Source: Deinococcus betulae (GTDB taxonomy: Bacteria > Deinococcota > Deinococci > Deinococcales > Deinococcaceae). From it: 64,000 nucleotides of DNA. The notes below the pieces were generated by a model that saw only the letters and a program-made list of their open reading frames with translations, was not told where the DNA came from and searched no databases. Shown here one piece after another: positions 29,895 to 37,807 of the stretch (position 1 is the stretch's first letter; each line of letters begins with the position of its first letter). Position numbers and translations under genes: made by a program. Location of the stretch: positions 1-64,000 of the forward strand of contig NZ_JAIQXU010000007.1 in the NCBI RefSeq assembly GCF_020166395.1. The letters are read 5' to 3'.

Positions 29895-30859
29895 GGTGTG
29901 GTGGGCACCGCTGCCAGCGCAGTCAGCACGGCCTGCGTCGCCTCTGGGGTGAACTGCAGGCCTTGGGCGGTGGTCACGACGCGGCCCTGCGCCTTCGCTT
30001 CCCGCAGCCAGTCCTCCAAGAAACCTGGCGCGTAGCCCCCGGTGGCGACCCCCCGGCTGTCGGCCAGGGCGATCAGCGGCGGATAGGCTTCTTCCAGGTA
30101 CCTCTGTTCGTCCCGGACCACGTGGCTGTGGCTATAGAGCAGGAACAGCAGGTCATACATCAGCTGCGAGTGCGGGTCGGCGTGCAGTGCGAAAAACCCC
30201 TTGTCCTGCACGATGACCGCGGCCAGCGCCCTCAGGCGTTCCGGCAGGGCCGGGTCGGGAAATGCTGCGAGCAGGGCCTGCAATTCCGGGCTAAAGGCTC
30301 CGGTCCGCACGCGCGTCAGGTCTTCGGCCTCGCTGTCCTCCGGGTCGTCTTCAAAGCGCGCCTCATCCTGCAGACCGGCGATAAAGGTGGCGAAGTCCGG
30401 GGCCAGCGGGGTGATGTGGTAGGCCGCTTCCTGATCCACGTGCACCACGGCCGGCTCGCCCTGTGGACCGCAGGCGCGGTAATCCAGCGCCACCATGTCA
30501 TGCCCCGCCGAAGGGCAGTCCGCGATATAGACCCCAATGGCCGGATAGTCCCACTCTTCCATCATGAACAGGCTGCCCAGCGGCCCGCACAGGCTGTAGG
30601 GCTTGTCCCGACCGATGCCGAACAGGCCACTGATGGCGATATGATCCTCGGCCCGGGACGTGGCCTGCCCAGTCGGAAACGCCGTGCGCTCCGGAATGCC
30701 GCCGTTCTGAGACCGCATCAGGGTCACGAAACTGGCGGGCAGGCGGTGGCCCAGTTCTGCTTCGATGGACGCCAGCAGGTCCGGCGTAAAAGGAGGACTG
30801 ATGTAGTTCTTCTGCTGGTAGTCCAGGCTGTCTTTAGACCAGAAGTCGGCCGCCCCCAC
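29891..30859 (-). CDS. SMI1/KNR4 (SUKH)-domain protein embedded in the MoxR operon
   Basis: A 322-aa protein. Residues about 22-165 match the SMI1/KNR4 pattern: FTPDLLASIEAELGHRLPASFVTLMRSQNGG, LFGIGRD, WDYPAIGVYIADCPSAGHDMVALDYR and EPAVVHVDQEA. SUKH proteins are best known as immunity proteins for contact toxins and as binding adaptors. Residues about 190-322 form a second helical domain with no recognised motif. The start is a GTG placed immediately after the TGA of the AAA+ gene, and the stop overlaps the DUF5682 start (ATGA), so it is a real operon member. No toxin gene is nearby. Confidence 0.82.
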   Translation of the reverse strand: MGAADFWSKDSLDYQQKNYISPPFTPDLLASIEAELGHRLPASFVTLMRSQNGGIPERTAFPTGQATSRAEDHIAISGLFGIGRDKPYSLCGPLGSLFMMEEWDYPAIGVYIADCPSAGHDMVALDYRACGPQGEPAVVHVDQEAAYHITPLAPDFATFIAGLQDEARFEDDPEDSEAEDLTRVRTGAFSPELQALLAAFPDPALPERLRALAAVIVQDKGFFALHADPHSQLMYDLLFLLYSHSHVVRDEQRYLEEAYPPLIALADSRGVATGGYAPGFLEDWLREAKAQGRVVTTAQGLQFTPEATQAVLTALAAVPTTP

Positions 30860-31960
30860 TCAGCTCACTTCCCGGCAGGCGTTGTAAAACTCTTTCCAGC
30901 CGGCCCGCTTTTTAATCGCCGTTTCCAGGTATTCGTTCCACACCGCCTGGTCCTGCACCGGGTCTTTGACGACCGCCCCGATGACGCTGGCGGCCACGTC
31001 GCGGCTGCTCAGTTCGCCGTCGCCAAAGTGGGCGGCCAGGGTCAGGCCGTTGGTGACCACGCTGATCGCCTCGGCCACGCTGAGGCTGCCGCTGGGCGAC
31101 TTGAGGCGGGTCTTGCCGTCCTCAGTCACGCCTGCGCGCAACTCGCGGAACACCGTGACCACACGGCGAATTTCGTCCAGGGCTGGGGGCGCGGCGCCCA
31201 TCAGGTCCGTGGGCAGGCCCAGGCTGCGGCCCAGCGACTCCACGCGCTGGGTCACGATGCTCAGCTCATCTTCCAGGCTGTCGGGCACCGGCAGAATGAC
31301 GGTGTTAAAGCGGCGCTTCAGGGCGCTGGACAGGTCATTTACGCCCTTGTCGCGGTTGTTGGCGGTGGCAATCAGGTTAAAGCCGCGCACCGCCTGAACC
31401 TCGGTGTTCAGTTCGGGCACTGGCAGCGTCTTCTCGGACAGCACCGTTATTAAGGTGTCCTGCACGTCACTTTGCACGCGGGTCAGCTCTTCTAAGCGGG
31501 CAATCTTGCCCTGGCGCATGGCGTGCATCACAGGGCTTTCCACCAGAGCGGCCTCGCTGGGACCCTCGGCCAGCAGGCGGGCGTAGTTCCAGCCGTAGCG
31601 GATGGCGTTCTCGTCGGTGCCCGCCGTGCCCTGCACGAGCAGGGTGCTGTCCCCTGAGATGGCGGCGGCCAGGTGTTCACTGACCCAGCTTTTGGCGGTG
31701 CCCGGCACCCCGATAAGCAGCAGGGCGCGGTCGGTGGCCAGGGTTGCCACGGCGATTTCCATCAGCCGCGCCTCGCCCACATACTTCGGCGTGATCTCGG
31801 TGTCGCCGGCCCGGCCGCCCATCAGGTAGGTCAGCACGGCGCGCGGGCTGAGGTTCCATTTCGGAGGGCGCGGAAAGCGGTCGTGCTGCGCCAGGGCGGC
31901 GAGTTCATGGGCGTAGGCGTGTTCGGCGTGCTGGCGCAGGACTTCGGGGGTGCTGGTCAT
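30860..31960 (-). CDS. MoxR-type AAA+ ATPase (YehL-like)
   Basis: A 366-aa AAA+ ATPase. Walker A is GVPGTAKS (84-91). The Walker B position reads KIARLEELTR, with Glu-Glu (157-158) where classic MoxR proteins have Asp-Glu. Sensor 1 is FNLIATANNRDKGVNDLSSALKRRF, containing the arginine finger region. It should form a ring that uses ATP to remodel targets chosen by the VWA partner. AAGGAG stands 5 bases before the ATG at 31960, which decides this start; it begins 17 bases after the DUF5691 stop. Confidence 0.9.
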   Translation of the reverse strand: MTSTPEVLRQHAEHAYAHELAALAQHDRFPRPPKWNLSPRAVLTYLMGGRAGDTEITPKYVGEARLMEIAVATLATDRALLLIGVPGTAKSWVSEHLAAAISGDSTLLVQGTAGTDENAIRYGWNYARLLAEGPSEAALVESPVMHAMRQGKIARLEELTRVQSDVQDTLITVLSEKTLPVPELNTEVQAVRGFNLIATANNRDKGVNDLSSALKRRFNTVILPVPDSLEDELSIVTQRVESLGRSLGLPTDLMGAAPPALDEIRRVVTVFRELRAGVTEDGKTRLKSPSGSLSVAEAISVVTNGLTLAAHFGDGELSSRDVAASVIGAVVKDPVQDQAVWNEYLETAIKKRAGWKEFYNACREVS

Positions 31961-31977
31961 AGAAACTCCTTGGGGGC

Positions 31978-33420
31978 TCAGAGGGTGGGGGAGAGGGCCA
32001 GGGCGCCCTGCCACTCGCGGCGCAGGCGCAGGGCGCCCATCAATTCACGCCAGGTCTGCAGGGCGCCCTGCTGCTGGTGGGCGTGGGTCTGGCGCTGGCT
32101 GTCTTCCCAGTCGGCGGGGGTCTGCCAGCTGGGGAGCTTCTTGGGCATGGGCGGCAACTGAAAGGGCAGCGGCTCAGGCGGGGGCACCGTCAGGTCGGGT
32201 GAGAGGGTGCGGCGCAGGCGGGTGGCCAGGTCCCGCGCCTGCCAGGTCACGCCCTCCCGGCCCAGCAGGTCCAGCGTGCGGCTGGCCAGGGCGGTTTGCA
32301 GGGCGGGGGCTTCGGTCTCCAGGCTGGTGCCCAGCGCCTGCACGGCTTCCAACAGCTTGTCCGCCGACACTTTTGGCTGTCCGGCCAGGTCCCGCAGCCG
32401 GGCGCGGGCCACGTCGGGGTTGGGGAGCGTAGGGATGGGCTGGGGCGGTTCCTCCAGTTCCTGAAGCAGCGACCAGTGGGCGGCTTTCACAGCCTTTTGC
32501 AGCTCTTCCCAGCTCACCCGCAGCGTCTTCAGGATCAGGGGTGTGGGCAGCGCGCCCAGCAAGCGGTGCAGGTCGCTGTCGTCGTACTGGCCGGCGCGCG
32601 GTTTTCCCAGCGCGGCCGGAAGGTCAAAGGCCGCGAAGGTGATCTTCTTTTTCAGCAGGCCGCTCACCTTGACCGCCTGCGGCAGCAGGGCCAGCACCTC
32701 GTCCTGAAGTGGCCCCGGCAGGTGGCCCAGCAGTTGCCGCGCCCCTTTCTGAATCTCCGGCGAGCGGTCACGCGCCGCCGTGTCGAGCAGCAGGCGGTCC
32801 TCGGGGCGCAGGTCGCGGCGAACCAGCGCCAGCAGCTCCTTGCGGCGGTCAGCGGCTTGCTCGGCCCAGAGGGTCTGCAGGGAGGCCGCCGCCTGCACGG
32901 AGTCGCGCTGACGTTCCCCGGTCAGGGCGTCCAGCTGCGCGGTCCAGGCGGCGGCCTCCTCGGCCTTTTGCGCCGCTCTGTGCAGGGGGTGGGCGTCCAG
33001 GGTGGCCTGCGCCCGCGCGTCGGCCAGTCGCCACAGGGCGGGGGTCAGGTCGGCCTCCTGGCGGTGCAGGGTCAGCACCTGCACGGCATTCAGGGTCCAG
33101 CCGCGCGCCGCCACGTCTCCCAGCGCTTGCACCGCCAGCGCCGTGTCGGCGCTCACCAGCCCCGGCAGCAGGGCCGCCAGGGCGGGGGTCAGTGGCCGCG
33201 CTGGGGCCGGCAGGGCGGTGGGCGGCGGCGCGGCGGCCGCCAGCAGGGGCGCCCCGGCGCGGGCATGCAGGCCCAGCAGGGCCGCGCGCCCCAGCAGCTG
33301 GGCTTCGGGGGTGTCACCGGGCACGCGGCTCAGGGCAGGGGCCAGCGCGCCGGTGGGGGCCGGCAGTTCGGCCCGGCTGGTGCCGCGTGCGGCGACGGCG
33401 GCCAGGTCAGGCAGGGTCAT
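31978..33420 (-). CDS. DUF5691-family helical protein
   Basis: A 480-aa protein of alternating Leu/Ala/Arg-rich helices (for example LLALVRRDLRPEDRLLLDTAA, then RSPEIQKGARQLLGHLPGPLQDEVLALLP), consistent with a HEAT-like solenoid. It is the kind of protein labelled DUF5691 that travels with SWIM, MoxR and DUF5682 genes. No enzyme motif is visible; it probably acts as a scaffold or adaptor. The ATG at 33420 overlaps the SWIM gene stop (ATGA). A Pro-rich stretch (EPLPFQLPPMPKKLP) lies near residue 430. Confidence 0.8.
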   Translation of the reverse strand: MTLPDLAAVAARGTSRAELPAPTGALAPALSRVPGDTPEAQLLGRAALLGLHARAGAPLLAAAAPPPTALPAPARPLTPALAALLPGLVSADTALAVQALGDVAARGWTLNAVQVLTLHRQEADLTPALWRLADARAQATLDAHPLHRAAQKAEEAAAWTAQLDALTGERQRDSVQAAASLQTLWAEQAADRRKELLALVRRDLRPEDRLLLDTAARDRSPEIQKGARQLLGHLPGPLQDEVLALLPQAVKVSGLLKKKITFAAFDLPAALGKPRAGQYDDSDLHRLLGALPTPLILKTLRVSWEELQKAVKAAHWSLLQELEEPPQPIPTLPNPDVARARLRDLAGQPKVSADKLLEAVQALGTSLETEAPALQTALASRTLDLLGREGVTWQARDLATRLRRTLSPDLTVPPPEPLPFQLPPMPKKLPSWQTPADWEDSQRQTHAHQQQGALQTWRELMGALRLRREWQGALALSPTL

Positions 33421-34757
33421 GCGGTCACCCCGCTTGCGGGCGCGGCGCGGCCCACCGGCAGGAAGGTCTGCCCGTCCCACTCGCCAAAATACGTCTGGAG
33501 CTGCGTCTCGGCCTGGGCCAGCAGGGTCCAGAGGTCGTCTGTGTCCAGCCGCGCACTCAGGGGCACCGCGTGGCCCGCCGCGTCACACAGCTGCGGCGGA
33601 TCAAGGGTGAGGTACGCCGGCCCGACCACCGCGCCGGTGCGCTCCAGCCACGGGTTCAGGGCCAGGGCCGCCGCGTAGTCGGCCTGCATGTCGGCCAGCG
33701 AGCGGCCTGGCAGGGGCAGCGGCGCGCTGCCTGGCTCTGCAGCACCCTGAATCACCGTGTCGCCCTGAAGCACCGCGCGCTGGGCGTGGGCCGAGGGTGC
33801 GTAGGCCACCGCCGCCGTAAAGGCCTGCCCCGGCAGCAGCGGTGCGGGCAGCGCCTGTCCTGTGGGGGCAAAATCCAGCAGCAGGGCCAGTTCCCGCCCT
33901 GCGCCCAGCAGCCAGGTGCGGCGCACCGTCAGTTTGCCTTCTTCCTCCTGCACGGCCCCCAGCGCCTGCCAGCGCTGCGGCGCGGCCGGCGGCAGGCCGG
34001 CGCGGTCCAGCGGCGTGCCCAGCGCCGTCAGCAGGTCGGCGCATTCCGTGGGCGGCAGGGTGTCGCGCACGCGCCAGCCCTGCGTGAGCAGCCACACTTT
34101 GCCCAGTTGGGCGGTCAGGGCGGCGGCGGTCTCGTCGTGCAGCAGGTCAGGGATCTGCCGGATCAGCCGGGCGGCGCCGGCCAGCTGGGCGTCCACCAGC
34201 CGCGCCGCCTGGCGGTCCCAGTCGCTGTAAGGCCGGGCGCGGGCGGCCTGAAGGCCCTCGCGCACCAGGTCACCCAGCCACAGTTCCAGGTCTTCCAGGC
34301 CAGCCGAGCGTTTGCGGTCCCGGGCCGCCTGAGCTTTGGCGCGGGCCTTGGCCTGCGCGGCCGGGTCGGCGGGCGCCTCATCAGGGGCCGCCTCTGCCTT
34401 CTCGGCGCGCGCCACGCGGCCTTCCAGCCACCGGGCCAGGTCAGCCGGCGCCGGGGCACTGGTCCAGGTGCCGGTGCCGGCCGCGTGCAGCAGCAGCAGC
34501 CCCAGGGCGTGCTTGCAGGGAAACTTGCGGCTGGGGCAGCTGCATTTGCTCACGATGTCGGCGCTGCGGGCGTCCACGCCTACGCGGTAGGGGTGAGCGC
34601 CGCTGCCCTGGCATTCGCCCCACAGCACGCCCCCGTCGCGGGCCAGCGTGGGCCACCCGGCGGGTCGGGCGAGCTTCTGGGCCGCGCTGGCGCTGCTGCT
34701 GTCGGGGGCCAGCGCCAGTACGTCCGGGGTCGTCAGGTGTTCAAGGGGGGAAGACAT
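33417..34757 (-). CDS. SWIM zinc-finger protein (YehQ-like), first gene of the operon
   Basis: A 446-aa protein whose zinc site is C72-x-C74-x6-C81-x-H83 in KCSCPSRKFPCKHALGLLLL, the SWIM motif, preceded by GSGAHPYRVGVDARSADIVS. SWIM domains bind DNA or protein partners. A charged linker (about 120-140, RAEKAEAAPDEAPADPAAQA) precedes a helical C-terminal region. The start is set by AAGGAG 7 bases before the ATG at 34757. A near-consensus promoter lies upstream. This gene opens the run SWIM, DUF5691, AAA+, SMI1/KNR4, DUF5682, VWA. Confidence 0.88.
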   Translation of the reverse strand: MSSPLEHLTTPDVLALAPDSSSASAAQKLARPAGWPTLARDGGVLWGECQGSGAHPYRVGVDARSADIVSKCSCPSRKFPCKHALGLLLLHAAGTGTWTSAPAPADLARWLEGRVARAEKAEAAPDEAPADPAAQAKARAKAQAARDRKRSAGLEDLELWLGDLVREGLQAARARPYSDWDRQAARLVDAQLAGAARLIRQIPDLLHDETAAALTAQLGKVWLLTQGWRVRDTLPPTECADLLTALGTPLDRAGLPPAAPQRWQALGAVQEEEGKLTVRRTWLLGAGRELALLLDFAPTGQALPAPLLPGQAFTAAVAYAPSAHAQRAVLQGDTVIQGAAEPGSAPLPLPGRSLADMQADYAAALALNPWLERTGAVVGPAYLTLDPPQLCDAAGHAVPLSARLDTDDLWTLLAQAETQLQTYFGEWDGQTFLPVGRAAPASGVTA

Positions 34758-34791
34758 GCGTAAACTCCTTATCAATTACGTTTAGAGCGTA

Positions 34792-34820
34792 AATGTAGCA
34801 GATGAACGCTTGGGGTGCAA
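34792..34820 (-). promoter_or_regulatory. Sigma-70-type promoter of the SWIM-MoxR operon
   Basis: On the minus strand, TTGCAC (34820-34815) and TACATT (34797-34792) are spaced by exactly 17 bases. Downstream, the leader has two copies of TTTACGC (34794-34788 and 34765-34759) and the dyad TTACG-N7-CGTAA (34776-34792), giving possible operator sites between the promoter and the ATG at 34757. Confidence 0.7.
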
Positions 34821-34937
34821 GGGCGGCGTACGCTGGCCGGGCCCCGTCCTCACGCATAGCACACTGAGCAAGCGTCAGGGGGTGGGCAGGCCGCCGCATC
34901 TGGTCACAGGCCGCCTGGGGCGCGCATCATCAGGGGC

Positions 34938-37202
34938 ATGTGTGCCGCCCCCGCCGCTGACCCCCTGGTGTTTGGCACTGACCCGACGCCAGGCATCGTG
35001 TCGGTTCACGCCGACCTGTCCGGGCGGGCGCTGGTCTGGCGCCGTGAAGGTGGCCAGCAGGGGCAGGTCACGCTGGAACGCGCCCGCTTTCGCCCGTGGC
35101 TGTACGCGCGGGACCTTGAGGATGTGGCCCATCTCGGGGCCCGGCTGGTGGAGGGGGACGAGGCGGCGCCCTTCAGCGTGCGGCCACTGCCGGGGCCAGC
35201 CGGCAGCCTGCGGTATCTGCTGACCGCCACCGACGGACGGGCGCTGCGCCAGGCGGTGCTGGCCGGGGCCGGGCGCCGGCTGGGACGGCGGGTCACCAGC
35301 CTGCACGACCTCTCTGGCTATGTCAGCGCCCAGCCGGCCGAGCAGTACCTGATGGCCTCCGGGCGCACCTTTTTCAAGGGGCTGGTCTTTGACGACCTGC
35401 ACCGCCTGCAACTGGACCTGGAAACCACCAGCCTGCGCCCCGAGACGGGCCGAATCTTCATGGTGGCGGTGCGGGACAACCGGGGCTTTCAGCAGGTGCT
35501 TGAAGCGCCCCGGCCCGACGACGAGGCCGCTCTGATTCAGGCTCTCGTGGCGACCATTCAGACCCGTGACCCGGATGTGATCGAGAACCACAACCTCATG
35601 CGCTTTGACCTGCCCTACCTGCTGGGGCGCGCCGAGGTTCATGGCCTGCGCGTCAACTTCAGCCGGGCGGGCGGCCCTGCTGGCCTGTGGCGGGTGGCGG
35701 ACGGCCGCACCTCGCCCCACTGGGCCTGCGCGGGCCGGGAACTCGTGGATACCCTAGACGCCGTTCGCCGCCTGGACCTGCCCAGCATGGGCCTCAAGGC
35801 GGTGGCGCAGCACCTGGGCATTGCCCCGCCTGACCGGGTGTATCTGGAGGGCGCCCAGATTGCCCAGACGTACCAGACCGACCCCGAGCGGGTGCGCCGC
35901 TACGCCCTGCAAGACGTTGAGGAGGTCGCCGCCCTGGCCCGCCGGGTGCTGGCCCCCTCCTTTGCCCTGGCCCAGATGGCGCCCCGGCCCTACCACCGCC
36001 TGCCGTATGCGGGCACCGCCACCGGGATGCTGGAACCTATGCTGATTCGCGCCTACCTTCAGGCGGGCCGCGCCCTGCCCGCCGAACCCATGCGGGCCGC
36101 CTCGCCGCACCAGGGCGGCACCGTCCGGCTGTATGCCGAGGGGGTCCTGAGGCACGTGGTCAAGGCCGACGTGGCGAGCATGTACCCCAGCATCATCCGC
36201 CATGACCGCATTGGCCCGGCGTGTGACCCGCTGGGCGCTTTCCTGCACCTCATGGACCACCTGACCGACCGGCGGCTGCACCACAAGGCGGCGGCGCAGC
36301 GCGGCGAAACCGGCGAACACGAGGCCATTCAGACCGCCATGAAACTGGTCGTCAATTCCGGCTACGGCTATCTGGGGGCCGGGCGCCTGGCCCTGTTTGG
36401 CGACCAGGCAGCCGCCGACCGCATTACGGCCAGAGGGCGCGCTTTGCTCGAAGGGGTGGTGCAGGCCCTGGAGGCCCGGGGCGTCACCCTGATCGAGGCC
36501 GATACAGACGGCGTCTTTTTCGCTGCCCCCGCGGCCTGGACCGAGGCCCAGGAACGCCGCCTGATTGCCGAGGTGGACGCCCTGCTGCCCGGCGGCATCT
36601 CGCTGGAATTTGACGGCCGGTCGCAGGCCATGCTCAGCCACGAAATCAAGAATTACGCCCTGCTGCGCTATGACGGCACCCTCACCCTCTGCGGCGCCGC
36701 CTTCGAGTCCAGCCGCACGGAGGGGTACGGCCGGGCCTTTTTGCGTCAGGCGCTGCGCTGCCTGCTCTCTGGCGACGTGCCAGGGGTTCGGGCTGCGTAT
36801 CTCCAGGCCATTCACGCCCTGGACACCCGGCAGTGGACCAACGCCGATGTGGCCAGCCGGGTGCGCCTGACCAAGGCGCCGCACGACTATGCGGCCACCC
36901 GCGCGGCGCGCAAGGAAGCCGCCTACGAGGCGCTGCACGCCCTGGGCCGCACCTGGCAACCGGGCGAACGCACGGCCCTCTATTACCGCGCGGGGGGTGG
37001 CCTGACGCCTCTGGATGTCAACCCAGACGGCCAGGACTACGACGCGAAGCACTACGCGGCGGCGCTGGTCACTGGCTATGCCTCGCGCCTGCGCAAGGGC
37101 CTGCGGCCCGAGGATTTCCGGCAGGTCTTTGGCCCCGCCGCGCAGCCTGGGCTGTTTGACCGTCCCCTGGAAACCATGCAGCCCGTCTGGCGCGTGACTT
37201 GA
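34938..37202 (+). CDS. Family-B DNA polymerase with 3'-5' exonuclease
   Basis: A complete 754-aa polymerase, close in size to E. coli Pol II. Exonuclease motifs: LDLETTSL (D160, E162), ENHNLMRFDLPYL (N217, D224) and YALQDVEEV (Y322, D326). Polymerase motifs: A, KADVASMYPSII (D411); B, KLVVNSGYG (469-477); C, EADTDGVFF (D522, D524). All catalytic acids are present, so it should be active and proofreading; a role in lesion bypass or replication restart is inferred from Pol II. The near -10 box CATCAT stands 7 bases before the ATG. It is divergent from the SWIM-MoxR operon with 180 bases between. Confidence 0.92.
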   Translation: MCAAPAADPLVFGTDPTPGIVSVHADLSGRALVWRREGGQQGQVTLERARFRPWLYARDLEDVAHLGARLVEGDEAAPFSVRPLPGPAGSLRYLLTATDGRALRQAVLAGAGRRLGRRVTSLHDLSGYVSAQPAEQYLMASGRTFFKGLVFDDLHRLQLDLETTSLRPETGRIFMVAVRDNRGFQQVLEAPRPDDEAALIQALVATIQTRDPDVIENHNLMRFDLPYLLGRAEVHGLRVNFSRAGGPAGLWRVADGRTSPHWACAGRELVDTLDAVRRLDLPSMGLKAVAQHLGIAPPDRVYLEGAQIAQTYQTDPERVRRYALQDVEEVAALARRVLAPSFALAQMAPRPYHRLPYAGTATGMLEPMLIRAYLQAGRALPAEPMRAASPHQGGTVRLYAEGVLRHVVKADVASMYPSIIRHDRIGPACDPLGAFLHLMDHLTDRRLHHKAAAQRGETGEHEAIQTAMKLVVNSGYGYLGAGRLALFGDQAAADRITARGRALLEGVVQALEARGVTLIEADTDGVFFAAPAAWTEAQERRLIAEVDALLPGGISLEFDGRSQAMLSHEIKNYALLRYDGTLTLCGAAFESSRTEGYGRAFLRQALRCLLSGDVPGVRAAYLQAIHALDTRQWTNADVASRVRLTKAPHDYAATRAARKEAAYEALHALGRTWQPGERTALYYRAGGGLTPLDVNPDGQDYDAKHYAAALVTGYASRLRKGLRPEDFRQVFGPAAQPGLFDRPLETMQPVWRVT

Positions 37203-37807
37203 GCAGGAGCTTCGGCGCCGCGCCAGGGGACTTCTCTGAAAGGTGGCGCAGCATGACCGTTAGGGCCAACCTTCTGAAACTCACTGTTCATACCACCGGC
37301 CTGTCGCAAAGCCCCGCGTCCTTCGCCTGGGAGTTTTGACGGGGTCCAGTCTCACGAGTGCTCGGGGTTGCCCTGAGACTCGCTGCGGGCCTGTTCCTGA
37401 GTGGTTCGGCCTTGGTGTTCAGGGGCAGGTCTGTAAGGGCAGCTTGGCGCTGGTAATGCCGCTGAAGGGCTGTTAAGAGACTCCCTGGTAGCAGGGCAGA
37501 CCAGTGTTCTTCTCCGGCCGCCCTTGGGGCTGTCCGCTCGGCTTTGCCGCTCTACAAGGTCTTTCAGAGCCTGTGGCCGTCTGCCGCTGGAGCATGGCCA
37601 TTCCGTAGGCAGGTCGTCCAGCGCACAGCCCTCAGGGCCAGAGGCCACCCGCTCTGGCTGATGCTGTCTTCTCCTTCCGGCGTCCAAGCCCTTTGGACGC
37701 CCTGACCCGCCGCGCGGCCCCGCTTCGTAGTCTGAATCCACAGTCCTTTCAGCCCATCCAGCACGCCACTTCTGCGTGTCACGCCTTGCCCTGTTTCAAG
37801 GAGTCTT
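37203..37807. other. 605-base region without a recognised gene
   Basis: No convincing coding sequence was found on either strand. It holds a perfect 9-bp hairpin GGCGTCCAA/TTGGACGCC with a 5-base loop (37679-37701), and a looser pair GTCTCA/TGAGAC (around 37350-37378), which may end the polymerase transcript. The last 20 bases carry the AAGGAG of the metalloprotease gene. The region may be a long leader or decayed DNA. Confidence 0.5.
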
